Assembly (NCBI GenBank): GCA_963930645.1
Contig: OZ005661.1
Location: 196,834,532 to 196,898,531 of the forward strand
Length of the DNA: 64,000 nucleotides
Source: Salticus scenicus
Taxonomy: Eukaryota > Arthropoda > Arachnida > Araneae > Salticidae
Direction of reading: 5' to 3'
How positions within the stretch are numbered: the stretch's first letter is position 1; each line of letters begins with the position of its first letter. The notes under the pieces are model-generated. The model ran no database searches, was not told the origin of the DNA, and worked only from the letters and a program-made list of their open reading frames with translations. A program made the position numbers and the translations under genes. Shown piece by piece: positions 25,740 to 35,224 of the stretch.

Positions 25740-26118
25740 GTGCAGAATTATCTTATTAAAGAAGTCAGTCTGAAATTGTGACGTATAAACAAAGTGCTTT
25801 TCTAATTCCGAATACGCTTTAAACACTTTTTTAAAAAACTAAAACTGTGGAATAGTAAAAAAGAAATTATCTCTCTATATATGTAGAAATTCCTGGAATT
25901 AATTCCTGGAATTTGTGATTTATTGATTAACGTCGCTGATCTATTACGTAGCTCTATTGAGCTACGTAATAGATCGGTGCCAATGTTATGAAACATGCCA
26001 TCACAATTTTTACCTTACACTGAGGGGATGGTTTGCCCATTTCGATTGACCTTAGAAGTATTTATTATACGAAACAGTATACTGCATTCACCATTAACAC
26101 TTCACGGTCCAATAGTAC
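25740..26118 (+). repeat. 379-bp direct duplication, copy 2, with a new hairpin
   Basis: This is the tandem partner of 25,361-25,739. It differs mainly by a small insertion at 25,938-25,975 that creates a perfect hairpin. The arms are GATCTATTACGTAGCTC and its reverse complement, with a TATT loop. Copy 1 has only one arm of this sequence (CTACGTAATAGATC at about 25,556). Confidence 0.85.
25938..25975. repeat. perfect 17-bp-arm hairpin
   Basis: The arms lie at 25938-25954 and 25959-25975 around a 4-nt loop. It is absent as a palindrome from the otherwise similar copy 379 bp upstream, so it arose after the duplication, for example by template switching (inference). Confidence 0.85.
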
Positions 26119-26570
26119 TGGAGCTCTCATTTCGTTTGAATATGCGCAGTTCCACAAGACAGTGACACATAAAGGGTTAAGCAAACTTGTGGCAAAAATG
26201 TCATAATGAAATCCGTTGCGATCCCCTGGACTGTGGACATTTTCAATCGAAATGTGATGACCAGTAATACTGGACAGAGGACCTCAAAACGATAATGTAC
26301 AGTAAAGTCTGGTACAACGCGGGTGCAAGTTTTTCTCATAAATATTACAATTTTATTTTTTAACACCCTAATTTTATATCAAAGCAACTGCTTTATATAA
26401 AAACTAAATCGAGTGTATGAAACAAAAGATAAGTACTCTTAAAAAAATAGTAGTGTTAAAAAATAAAAACGTTTTATTCATTTGTCATCTCTGCCACCGC
26501 GTTGTAAGAGACTTTATGTCAGTTTTTTTGCAGCTTTTCTAGAATTACACTCTATTATAATCCTATTACA
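26119..26570. other. AT-rich sequence, no gene recognised
   Basis: Only short ORFs are present (79 codons on minus at 26366-26127), without motifs. Short strings such as CACTTCACGGTCCAATAGTA resemble sequence near 25,690 and 24,830, suggesting shared repeat ancestry, but I cannot define an element. Confidence 0.45.
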
Positions 26571-26695
26571 TACAGTCGGTAACAAAAGTCTCCGAACACT
26601 AGCAAAAATTCCTATATAAAAAAAAGTACACTTAATACAGCTTTGTTAAATAAATCCTTGTCGAATCCTGTTCTTAGACTTTGTTACCGACTGTA
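26571..26695 (+). mobile_element. TA-flanked foldback MITE, internally deleted copy
   Basis: It starts TACAGTCGGTAACAAAAG and ends TTTGTTACCGACTGTA, an inverted pair, with TA at both edges as for Tc1/mariner-type insertion. It holds the left-arm internal sequence AAATAAATCCTTGTCGAATC but jumps straight to the right end, so most of the right arm is missing. Confidence 0.85.
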
Positions 26696-26999
26696 CTCAT
26701 CACTCTACCAATTAGAGGTCGTATGTATAAGTTCTTCAGATAAACCGAAAGTAAAAATTATTGAATTTATTTTATTGCTTTTTATAAATAAAATCCCCCC
26801 ACTTTTTTTTTTTTTACTTCTTTTTTCTAGATATTAATTTGCGATAATTAAGTTAATCTTTAAAATAATCTTTTGTAAATGATCAAAACTTTAGTTTTAA
26901 AACTACATATTTTTTTTTTATTATTATTATTAATGTTATACAGCTTTTAGTTGAATAAGTACACCATATAAATTTCAGTTTCACGTATTAAATTAAACG

Positions 27000-27217
27000 T
27001 ACAGTCGGCTGCAAAATTATTCGAGCACTAGCAATAGTCCTTGCTAAAAAAAAGTACACTTAATACAGCTTTGTTAAATAAATCCTTGTCGAGTCATGTT
27101 CTTAATTAGTCTAAAAACATGATTCGACAAGGATTTACTTAGCAAAACAGTCTTAAGTGTACTTTTTAAATATAGGAATTATTGGCTAGTGCTCGAATAA
27201 TTTTGCTGCCGACTGTA
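27000..27217 (+). mobile_element. TA-flanked foldback MITE (CGGCTGC subtype)
   Basis: This is a nearly complete palindrome of about 218 bp. The left arm begins ACAGTCGGCTGCAAAATTAT and the right arm ends ATAATTTTGCTGCCGACTGT, bounded by TA. The centre contains AAATCCTTGTCGAGTC and its inverted partner. It has no coding capacity, so any transposase must act from elsewhere. Confidence 0.9.
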
Positions 27218-27557
27218 TTTCCGTTAAAGACTTTTTCTTTCGAGGAAATTTGTCCTAAATTATGTAATCGCCTACAATAAAATAAAAATTGGGAAGGTGG
27301 ACCACCCCAGTGTTATGTACCTGGATAACCCAGAATATTCCCTGTTCATTTCCAGTGCGACATTAAACCCACTCTACCACAACCCTAATGTTATTTCAGT
27401 TTGAATACTTAAACACCTAAATAAATCCAATATGTATATTAATCTTCACTTGGTCAACAACCAGTCGTTAAAATTTTTATAAGATAACTTTTTCTAATTT
27501 CCGCAAGTTTATATTTTAACACGTCCACTCCGGCGTGACCCACCGGTTGGTCACAGC
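27218..27557. other. unassigned spacer
   Basis: No gene is seen. Around 27,520 the motif TTAACACGTCCACTCCGGCG resembles strings near 31,860 and 50,740, and may mark the end of another repeat. Confidence 0.4.
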
Positions 27558-27575
27558 TACAGTCAGCAGCACAGC

Positions 27576-27762
27576 TACAGTCAGCACTGGCAATAATCTC
27601 TGTCCAAAAAAAAAACATATTTAATACTGCTTTGTAAAATAAATCCTTATCGAATCATGTTCTTAGTGAGTCTAAAAACATGATTGGACAAGGATTTCTT
27701 GAACGAAGTAGATTTAAGTGTACAGTCGGTAGCAAAAGTATCCGAACACTAGCAAAAATTCC

Positions 27763-27799
<37 letters not shown>

Positions 27800-28010
27800 G
27801 AGTTAATATTTTTTGCTAATGAATCCTTGTCGAATTATGTTCTTTGTAAATCTAAGAATGCGATTCGACAAGGATTTATTTAACAAAATAGTATCTCTAC
27901 TTTTTTTTATATAGGAAATTCTGCTAGTGTTCGGATACTTCTGTTACTGACTGTACTTCTTTGATATCGTAATTACTGACTAGTGCTCGGATACTTTTGA
28001 GAAGACTGTA
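27576..28010 (+). mobile_element. older foldback MITE interrupted by a second copy
   Basis: The left part runs 27576-27720 (TACAGTCAGCACTGGCAATA to AGATTTAAGTG) and the right part 27956-28010 (CTTCTTTGATATCG to AGAAGACTGTA). A start at 27558 is also possible, because TACAGTCAGCA occurs twice. The inner element lies exactly at a TA inside the AAGTGTACTT motif that other family members keep intact. The outer copy is more diverged than the inner one, as expected if older. Confidence 0.8.
27721..27955 (+). mobile_element. foldback MITE nested in another copy
   Basis: The ends are TACAGTCGGTAGCAAAAGTA and its near-complement, closing at 27955 with TA duplicated on both sides. A pure A run at about 27,768-27,796 has expanded inside the left arm. 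The 67-codon ORF over this element (27680-27883) is an accident of the repeat. Confidence 0.88.
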
Positions 28011-28440
28011 TAAACAAAATGCGCCGAAGTGAACATGTTAATTTGAGATATTTGCGATGTGGAGAACTAAAAACTGTTACAATCTCAGTTTAAATCACGT
28101 TAGTTTGAAATATTACTTCAGCACAGACAACATATTCCGTTAGAGGCCTTTAAAATACGTTTACTAGAACTTCCTTAAGTTATTCGAAATATTCAATATA
28201 AATTACTCAGTAACAAATTGGTAACAAAATCCGAGGACTCATTTTAGTATAAGTACTCAAAATTATTTTATTAATATAATGTCGATTTTCACAAAAACGT
28301 GATCTAAATGTTTTAAAATTCACTTGTAGTGGAAATATTGTGCTGCATAAAATTGATACCTCTAGGTAATTTAATCCCTATGCAATAAATGAAAATTTTG
28401 ACGAATATATTTGCACAATTCATATGAATAATTTCACTAA
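28011..28440. other. AT-rich sequence without a recognised feature
   Basis: I see no gene or clear repeat between the nested MITEs and the 450-bp MITE relative that begins near 28,440. Confidence 0.5.
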
Positions 28441-28672
28441 CTATATATTAGAGTAGACCCGGGACTATTAGTGTAATTATTCCTAAACATTACGTCCCCA
28501 CCAATTCATTCGTCAAATCGGATTTTCTGCCAACATTCTTCTTCCACCAAAGCGATTATCGCCAAAACAATTCGCACATTAATCCCAAAACAATTGTAAT
28601 GTTCCAGAAAATTTCATCCACAGCTAGTATAAAGAATCCGGGCTCTATTTCCTATAAGTACTCAATGCGTAA
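28440..28672 (+). mobile_element. 450-bp MITE family, diverged partial copy
   Basis: Aligned in inverse orientation to 32,434-32,888 and 46,331-46,768, it shares AGCGATTATCGCC, AATGTTCC, AGCTAGTATAAAGAATCC and the GAGTAGACCCGGGACTA end. It is diverged and shorter, lacking the outermost inverted repeat on the left. Confidence 0.6.
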
Positions 28673-28789
28673 TTCTCAGACCTTCCCAAATTCCCGTTTG
28701 CGTAGTTCAAGTGCGACATAATACCCAATAATCAATTTTTTAGGCGATATTTACATTTATTTTCCTATTTCTATAATTACCTCTAGAAG

Positions 28790-28852
28790 TGGGTCCCAGA
28801 CCGTCACCCATTGCGCAGCACTAGTGCGACCCAAAACCCAACCAACCGATTC
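28790..28852 (+). mobile_element. SINE 3' end fragment (Thr-type family)
   Basis: The fragment reads GGTCCCAGACCGTC...GCGCAGCACTAGTGCGACCC and ends in a CCAACCAACC tail. This is the 3' terminus of the dispersed SINE whose full copies lie at 36136-36455, 40279-40607 and 45981-46298. Confidence 0.75.
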
Positions 28853-28899
28853 CGATAATCGTAGGTACTCAAAAAATATTCAACTGCTGTATGGAATAG

Positions 28900-29022
28900 G
28901 TGATTGGGTTTTACGTCGCACTAATGCTGCGCAGATGGGTAATTGGCGACGGTCTGGGACACACCCATTGAGGTGGTCCGGAGACATGCCATCACAATTT
29001 TGATCCTCCACGGAAGGGACTG
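28900..29022 (-). mobile_element. SINE 3' half (Thr-type family)
   Basis: Reverse-strand copy beginning (as read on plus) TTGGGTTTTACGTCGCACTA and running through GGCGACGGTCTGGGAC to TTTTGATCCTCCACGG, where it is truncated. The 86-codon minus ORF at 29181-28921 is this SINE plus the neighbouring MITE, not a gene. Confidence 0.8.
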
Positions 29023-29121
29023 TATGCAATAGGATTTATCTATCATATACTTTATACGGGGTACATACAAATGAAACACCTCAGGTTGCAAAACCGTTTG
29101 CAAGCGTTCCAAATGTATGAC

Positions 29122-29334
29122 TGGAGTCGGCAGCAAAAGTATTCGAGCACTAGCAAAAATTCCTATGTAAAAAAAGCACACTTAACAGTGTTTGGTTAAA
29201 TAAATCCTTGTCGAATCGTATTCATAGACTAAGACTAGGATCCGACAAGGCTTTATTTAACAAAACTGCATTAAGTGTACGTTTTTTACATAGGAATTTT
29301 CGCTAGTTCTCGGATATTTTTGCTGCTGTCTGTA
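29122..29334 (+). mobile_element. foldback MITE (CGGCAGC subtype)
   Basis: It runs from GGAGTCGGCAGCAAAAGTA to GATATTTTTGCTGCTGTCTG, with internal TAAATCCTTGTCGAATCG and its inverted partner. The right flank (CATCGAAGTTGCAAGCGTTCC) closely matches the flank of the half-copy at 44,399-44,508, so the two loci share a duplicated context. Confidence 0.8.
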
Positions 29335-29409
29335 TCTACGAAATACTTCAAAACTTACGTCATCGAAGTTGCAAGCGTTCCATTTGTATGTAACCATAAA
29401 ATGGATAAG

Positions 29410-29525
29410 TTTAATATGTTTTACGTCGAACTAGTGCTACAGTATGGGCAAGTGGCGACGGCCTGCGACGCCGCTCTGAAGGTGGTCAAAAGACATGCTA
29501 TCAGAATTTTGATCCTCCTCTGAGG
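29410..29525 (-). mobile_element. SINE 3' half (Thr-type family), diverged
   Basis: The sequence TTTTACGTCGAACTAGTGCT...GGCGACGGCCTGCGAC...TTTTGATCCTCCTCTGAGG matches the SINE 3' half on the reverse strand, with many substitutions. Confidence 0.7.
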
Positions 29526-29886
29526 AAGTGGCTCACGTGTTCTAGAGATCACCAAACATTCAGATAAAATTTGTGCGGACATGTCTCCGAACAAACCTTA
29601 AAAGTTAAACCCTGACCGTCGCAAATCGACCACAGTGTAGAACTAAAGCGCAATCGGACAACCATTATGGACGAGTCCCAGACTGTCTATTACGTAATAT
29701 CCACTCAACACATTTTTGGATGAAACATTTTTTTTCCTTATTTCGATTAATAAAGGTACTTTAAACATTTTCACAAATGCTAACTACAATGTTATCTGAT
29801 ATTTAAATATTTCCAGTAAAAAAGCGTTAAAAAAATTCTCACCGCTGAAATAAATAAAAGCACACTAAGACTTATTTATTTTCGAT

Positions 29887-30307
29887 TACAGTCGGCAGCA
29901 AAATTACTGTGCACTAGCAATAATTACTACTTAAATGATGGGAACCTAATATTGATTAAGTAAATATTTGTCGAGTCACGGTCTTAGTCTTATGTTGTTT
30001 ATAAAACATGAAGTTGATGGTCCCTCCGTGGCCGAGTGGTTATGTCACAACTCTGCTAATCGCCTTCGAGCGTAGGAGAGCGGGCTCGTTTCCCGCGCTG
30101 GCCGTGGGTGTTTTTCCATTTCTTCGTATTGTATTTCTGCCATGTGCTATCTGTAATTATCGGACGAAGATTTACTAGCGGACTACGAGCAATGCATACA
30201 AATCTGATCTATATATTATGAAGTTGATGATAAAAATTATAAATGAAACTAAAAAAAATATATGAAAACTGTGGACGTGTGCTTCAATAATTTTGCTGTC
30301 GACTGTA
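29887..30307 (+). mobile_element. foldback MITE split by a Ser-type SINE
   Basis: The ends TACAGTCGGCAGCAAAATTA and TAATTTTGCTGTCGACTGTA are an inverted pair bounded by TA. About 198 bp of SINE (30020-30217) sits in the middle. Without the SINE and one copy of its target duplication the element is about 211 bp, matching the other full copies. Confidence 0.88.
30020..30217 (+). mobile_element. SINE with a tRNA-Ser(GCU)-like head
   Basis: The 5' end GTCCCTCCGTGGCCGAGTGG resembles the acceptor stem and D arm of tRNA-Ser. The A box is TGGCCGAGTGG (30029-30039), the CTGCTAATC stretch matches a tRNA-Ser GCU anticodon loop, and the B box is GGCTCGTTTCC (30083-30093). A non-tRNA body follows (TGTTTTTCCATTTCTTCG ... 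GCATACAAATCTGATC). A 12-bp direct repeat, ATGAAGTTGATG, lies at 30008-30019 and 30218-30229 as the target duplication. The boxes should be able to recruit RNA polymerase III if still functional. It is not a working tRNA gene, because the stems are degraded. Confidence 0.92.
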
Positions 30308-30455
30308 TTGTAAATAATATTTTATCCGTATTCTTTTGATTTTGAACAAATTTGAATTAAATATTGTACAATGTATTCAATTGCACATAATTAAATTTTA
30401 AAAGAAAGTCCAGAAGTTGAGGTTAACTCGTTTTTATGCAACACTAGTCGCTATG

Positions 30456-30505
30456 GGTTGGTTAGATGGGTTTGATATAGCACTACTGCTGCACAGTGGG
30501 CAATT
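30456..30505 (-). mobile_element. severely 5'-truncated SINE with perfect target duplication
   Basis: Fifty bases of SINE 3' end (plus-strand GGTTGGTTAGATGGGTTTGA ... GGGCAATT) lie between two copies of CTAGTCGCTATG (30444-30455 and 30506-30517). The 12-bp target duplication shows this short piece was inserted as such by target-primed reverse transcription, rather than left by decay. Confidence 0.88.
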
Positions 30506-30519
30506 CTAGTCGCTATGTG

Positions 30520-30738
30520 TACAGTCGGTAACAAAAGTGTCCGAACACTAGTAAAATTTCCTATGTTAAAAAAAAGTACACTTCATACGATTTTGTTAAA
30601 TAAATCCTTGTCGAAACCTGCTCTTAGTCAGTCTAAGAACATGATTCGACAAGGATTTATTTAACAAAACCGTATGACGTGTACTTTTTTTACATAGGAA
30701 TTTTCGATAGTGATCGGACACTTTCGTTACCGACTATA
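30520..30738 (+). mobile_element. foldback MITE (CGGTAAC subtype)
   Basis: Complete palindromic copy from TACAGTCGGTAACAAAAGTG to CACTTTCGTTACCGACTATA. The internal inverted pair AAATAAATCCTTGTCGAA / TTCGACAAGGATTTATTT is intact. Confidence 0.9.
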
Positions 30739-30999
30739 ATTGAAAACTTCTAAAAAAAAAAGTCACTTAAAGATAAATATTTCTTTCAAGGAAAAAAATA
30801 TATTTCACCTAAAGAAATTTACGAGATTTTGGTGTAAATAGTAAATTAGAACTTATTTAATATGACTGTGTGGGTAAAATGTTATAAATCGTGTCGGGAC
30901 CACGTTTAGGTATAACTCCCAAACCGTCGCCAAATTCCCATTGTGCAGCAAAAGAATAACCTAAAATCCACTTCACATCAACCGCTAGAAGAGACACGG

Positions 31000-31216
31000 T
31001 ACAGTCGGCAGCAAAAGTATCCGAGCATTAGCAAAAATTCCTATGTAAAAAAGTACTTTTAATACCGTTTTGTTAAATAAATTCTTGTCAAACAATGCCT
31101 TAGACTGACAGACAGGACATGATTCGACAAAGATTTATTTAACAAAACAATAGTAAAGGTACTTTTTTTATATAGGAATTTTTGCTAGTGCTCGAATACA
31201 TTTCCTGCTGACTGTA
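31000..31216 (+). mobile_element. foldback MITE (CGGCAGC subtype)
   Basis: Complete copy from TACAGTCGGCAGCAAAAGTA to its inverted counterpart ending CTGCTGACTGTA, bounded by TA. Confidence 0.9.
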
Positions 31217-31310
31217 TATTATCAGCTGAGAAAGCGGAATGCCCTTGATTAATATCCTTGGTTATTTTAAAGCAACATAAGGTACACAAATGTATTATAC
31301 TGCTGTTTGA

Positions 31311-31497
31311 ACATTTACATCAGATTTGTATGCTTGACTTCTAGTCCGCTTGTAAATCTTCGTCAAGTAATTACAGATAGCACATGATAGAATTATAGCG
31401 ACGAAGAATTGGAAGAAGACTCAGGGCCACCGCGGGAATCGAACCCACTCGGAGGCGATTAGCAGTATGGTGACCTAATCATTCGGCCACGGATGGG
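31311..31497 (-). mobile_element. Ser-type SINE, reverse copy
   Basis: On minus it begins CCATCCGTGGCCGAATGATT and reads through a GCTAATC anticodon-like loop and a GGTTCGATTCCCGC B box. It ends in the body sequence that reads CAGATTTGTATGCTTGAC on plus. It is the same family as 30020-30217 with moderate divergence. Confidence 0.88.
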
Positions 31498-31959
31498 CAT
31501 GCTGTTATCATTAGTGATAACCACTAAACTTGAATCATATGAGGAGGAATAGTAGTAGAATTGTCTGTCATCTGCTTTAAAATTGAGAAGCGAAAATGTC
31601 TAAAAGTAGTGCAGTCAACAAAATTAGGTTAATGGGTAACCTTTGAACTGTTCGATACGAAATTAATTAGTTTCGGGAAAACCACTGCCTGTTTCTTTGT
31701 TATTCAGTAGGAAATTTCTACTTCTGTCATTGTAACTTATTTGTGGTAACAATATTAATATAAATTTATTTATTCATTTAGAGGAAGGTTATTTTCAAAC
31801 CTGATTTTCATTTTTTATTCCGACTTTGGGTGACTCTGAGCATGTGCTGACTCGACGAATGCGGTATTAACACGTTCCAGACGGCATGTACCACCGGTGC
31901 TCACAGCTAGTTCAAGACATTGAAAAATCAGAAAACAGCGTTTCTGAATAGCTTGGTCT

Positions 31960-32433
31960 GCGGACCATACTTAAGGTTGAGTTCTAGACCGTTACCAATC
32001 GCCCACTGCGTAGTACTAGATCAACGTTAAACAACACCAAACCAAACTGATTGGCTTGTTTACGTGTAGTGATTTTTTCATACTCGCCAACAGACCAGTG
32101 ATACAAATTTACCACAGGGCAATTTAAAGAAATAGTTATTTAGCGTTCGTTTCAGTAAACTTTACGTTCCATTAGTGCTATGTTTTGAGAAATCGGTAGG
32201 TTGACCATATTAGAGTATTTTATGATAATATAGTGTTAAAAACTATTACAATTACGCATTTAAAGAGGCATTTTTCCTTCTAATCGGTAATAATTATGAT
32301 AAGTAATTTTTATTACTATATATATATTTTTTTTTTGGTTGGTTAGTTTGTTGGTCGGTTTGTTTGTTAGGTTTAACATCACACTATTACTGCGCATTGG
32401 ATGATTGACAATGGTCTGGGTTATTTAGTTGTT
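31960..32433. mobile_element. two SINE 3'-end fragments in opposite orientations
   Basis: A plus-oriented fragment lies at about 31,965-32,050 (CTAGACCGTTACCAATCGCC ... ACACCAAACC). A minus-oriented one lies at about 32,336-32,425 (a long TTGGTTGGTT-type tail, then TTTAACATCACACTATTACT). Both are diverged Thr-type SINE ends. Confidence 0.65.
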
Positions 32434-32888
32434 CCATCGAGCAGATGCACTAGTAGAGTACGGGTTCCTTATACTGGCTATGGAGAAAAATTCCCGGAAC
32501 ATCAATGCTGATTTTGCGCCTTCTTTTGGCGATAATCGCTTTCTTGGCGATTGGTTCTTGGTATTTTACATGTTTTAAATGGTTTTTTCCTCTTACCATC
32601 AAAACTCCAAAGGAAAGTAAAGCAGAGCAGCTTTCAATCAATAAAAGGATTAAATTACTTGCCTTCCACTTCAGCTAGAGTAGGTTGTGGTTCATGTTTA
32701 ATTTACACCCAATCAAAATATTAAAAAAAAACGATACAAAGGTGGAGGAAAATTGACTTCATGGAAGGGGAATGTCAATTTGGCGGTATAAAAATCAGTT
32801 TGGTGAATGAATTGATGGTATGGTGGGGATGTGATGTTCGAAAGTAAAAGGGTTACTAATCGGGTCTACTTTAATATCTCGTCGACGG
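32434..32888 (-). mobile_element. 450-bp MITE with CCATCGA-type inverted ends
   Basis: The left end CCATCGAGCAGATGC and the right end (reverse complement CCGTCGACGAGATATT) form imperfect inverted repeats. The interior (GTAGAGTACGGGTTCCTTAT, TTTTGGCGATAATCGCTT, TTCAGCTAGAGTAGGTTGTG) matches 46,331-46,768 closely and 28,440-28,672 and 48,690-48,924 more distantly. It abuts SINE sequence on both sides. No transposase is encoded; the 63-codon minus ORF here is accidental. Confidence 0.75.
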
Positions 32889-33055
32889 GTTGGTTGGCTG
32901 TTTAATCGGGTTTTACGTCACACTAGTTCTGTGCTATGGCCAATTGGCAATGGTTTGGGACTCATCCCTAAGAATGGTCCCGAGACATGCTTTCACAATT
33001 TTGATCCTCCACGGAGGGGATGACTCCCCAGCTTCGGTGACACCCAGAGCTTAAA
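32889..33055 (-). mobile_element. Thr-type SINE, 3' half
   Basis: On plus it reads GTTGGTTGGCTG, TTTTACGTCACACTAGTTCT, GGTTTGGGACTCATCCCTAA, TTTTGATCCTCCACGGAGGG and GGTGACACCCAGAG. The tRNA-like head is missing. Confidence 0.8.
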
Positions 33056-33142
33056 ATTTAGGAAAATGATTTTAAAAGAAAAGCATACGTCTAATTTAGA
33101 GGACATATAGTCATCCTATTGTAAAGATGTGATGCCTAATTC

Positions 33143-33705
33143 AAGCTTGTTCGAGTATTAGTGCTCGAAATCGCGCTAAATTTGTCTATTGAATGTTACG
33201 TTGGAAGAGTTAAGGTTACCGGTCAAATCTATTGTAGTTTTAGATAGCAATATTCTCGGAGAAAAAGTAAGGCTGTCCATCGAAAATTTGGGTTAATGTA
33301 AGAAAAAGTTTCCAGTTGATTTAGTTTAGCTTGGCGTTTGGTTCCAGTGGAAAGATGAAAAGTTGCAAAGCTTTTGGTGTACAGATAGAAGTTGGTATTT
33401 TCAGGATACCCAGGTAGCACATAACGTTGTTATAGGTTACAAATAAGTCTGAACAATGAAATATTAGTTATAACAACGTTAAAACAACGTTATGTGCAAC
33501 TGCACTGGAATGAAATGCCAAGTAAAATTAAATCGGCGGGTAACCTTCTCTTATACTAAATAAGCTCTTTCCATGGACAGCCTTACTTTTTCTCCAAATC
33601 CATCTCAAGGTAAAACTATATTCAATTATAAACCATGACTCTACCAGCCTAATACTCCATGGACATGTTCAGTGCGATTTCGAGCACTTGAACTAGAAAG
33701 TGATT
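33143..33705. mobile_element. large diverged foldback element with an inner foldback
   Basis: Inverted pairs include GAGTATTAGTGCTCGAAATC (about 33,153) against GATTTCGAGCACTTGAAC (about 33,679). A second pair is AAAAGTAAGGCTGTCCAT (about 33,264) against ATGGACAGCCTTACTTTTTC (about 33,576). The middle contains its own palindrome: GCACATAACGTTGTTATA at 33,417 against TATAACAACGTT...AACGTTATGTGC ending near 33,499. The element's arms are diverged, so the outer limits are approximate. Confidence 0.65.
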
Positions 33706-34190
33706 TATAGTGACTTCTATATAATCCTTTATCAATATATTCATCAAATCTATATAATCAATATAAATCATTCTAGCATGCCGTCAAAATTTTCATTCAT
33801 CGCAGAGAAGATGGTTTTCTCGCTTCAGTGACCCTGTAAAAAGAAAAAAATCATCAATGAATACAGCTGAATTTCATCCAAATAACTCGAACATTACACA
33901 AAATTTCTGCCTATCACGATTGCAATTACGCGAAACATACATAAATACAAAAAGAAGACTGACAAGGGAAATCTTTCAAGTGCTAATCACAGATTTTCTT
34001 GCAAAAATTACATAAAATAGTTTACGCTGCCCCTAATACACTGGTAAAAATATTAGCTGCTGAATCGCGACAGAAAAGCCGCAAAAAATTATTAAACTTT
34101 ACGTTTTTCACGCCAAATGCGAAAAAAGCATCGCCAAATCACATTAACCTTCCTTCAATAATGCCAAGAAATTTAAGTATAGGAGTGTAG

Positions 34191-34406
34191 TACAGTCGGT
34201 AACAAAAGTCTCCGAACACTAGCGAAAATTCCTGTATAAAATTCTTACACTTGTATAGTTTTGTTAAATAAATCCTTGTCGAACCCTGTTCTTAGTCAGT
34301 CTAAAAACAGAATTCAAGAAGGATTTATTTAACAAAACTGTATTAAGTGTACTATTTTTAGATAGGACTTTTTGCTAGTGTTAGGAGACTTTTGTTACCG
34401 ACTGTA
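34191..34406 (+). mobile_element. foldback MITE (CGGTAAC subtype)
   Basis: Complete copy from TACAGTCGGTAACAAAAGTC to GACTTTTGTTACCGACTGTA, with the usual internal inverted pair and TA borders. Confidence 0.92.
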
Positions 34407-34439
34407 CCTTCTATCGCTGTAGGGGTTACTGAATCAAGG

Positions 34440-34575
34440 AAGACATCCCCTCCACTGAGGATCAAAATTATGATGGAATGTTCTCCAGAACATCCCTAGG
34501 AGTGAATACAAGGCCGTCTCCAATTTCCCACTGCGTAGGTATAGTGCAACGTTAAAATCTACTCAACATTCAACA
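34440..34575 (+). mobile_element. Thr-type SINE 3' fragment
   Basis: The fragment reads CCCCTCCACTGAGGATCAAA ... CCAGAACATCCCTAGGAGTG ... CACTGCGTAGGTATAGTGCA, the plus-oriented 3' half of the SINE. Confidence 0.7.
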
Positions 34576-34769
34576 TATATTCTGAAATCTATAAACTTCT
34601 ATTTAGAAAAAGTGACGTTATGTTTTGTGTTAGATTTAATATTTTCAGTTATATTATGCAATGTTTCAATATTGCATCTATTTAAAATAATGCAATTTCA
34701 GTTTTATTTTTACTCTACTTCGGATTACATTCACATCTAATCTTGAGTAACTTAATGTTGGAGTTCTCG

Positions 34770-35055
34770 GTTGGTTGGTTGGTTGGGTTTAACGTCGCAC
34801 TAGTACCGAGCTATGGCACTGTGAAAAATATGTCCTATTTGCTAACAGAAATTCCCTGTAATTTGAGAAAATACGTTCTGACAACGTAATTTTTTCGTGA
34901 ATTACGCGTATTTCCTCAAATTACAGAGAATTTCTGGTAGCAAATAGGACATATTTTTTACAGTTGATAATTGGCGGCAGTCTGGGACACGCCATCATAA
35001 TTTTGATCCTCCACGGAGGGGATAGCTCCACCTCTTCTGTGACCCCCAGAGGTAT
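34770..35055 (-). mobile_element. Thr-type SINE 3' half split by a palindromic MITE
   Basis: A GGTTGGTTGGTTGGTTGGGT tail and TTTAACGTCGCACTAGTACC are followed by a 157-bp palindrome (34818-34974). SINE sequence then resumes with ATAATTGGCGGCAGTCTGGG and TTTTGATCCTCCACGGAGGG. The tRNA-like head is absent. Confidence 0.82.
34818..34974. mobile_element. near-perfect palindromic MITE inside a SINE
   Basis: The left end ACTGTGAAAAATATGTCCTA and the right end TAGGACATATTTTTTACAGT are inverted. Pairing continues inward through TTTGCTA, AGAAATTC and TAATTTGAG to a short centre that itself pairs (ACGTAATTTTTTCGTGAATTACG). The surrounding SINE sequence shows where it inserted. Confidence 0.88.
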
Positions 35056-35224
35056 AATTTGAATGGTGGAATATTCGGTATGTGCATTTACATAAATCTG
35101 TAGACGACAAAAATATTAATCTGAATTATAATATTTGATTATTGAATATATGATTGAGCATTTGATTATTAAACATTTAATTGAAATTAATACTGAAATA
35201 AATAAATCAAAATTAAAATGTTTG

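Noticed and set aside
27680..27883. 67-codon plus ORF with a Lys run
   Set aside because: It lies across a MITE arm and its poly(A) expansion; the Lys run is the A tract.
30020..30110. Functional tRNA-Ser gene
   Set aside because: A and B boxes and a GCU-like loop are present, but the stems do not pair well and the sequence continues into a SINE body flanked by a target duplication.
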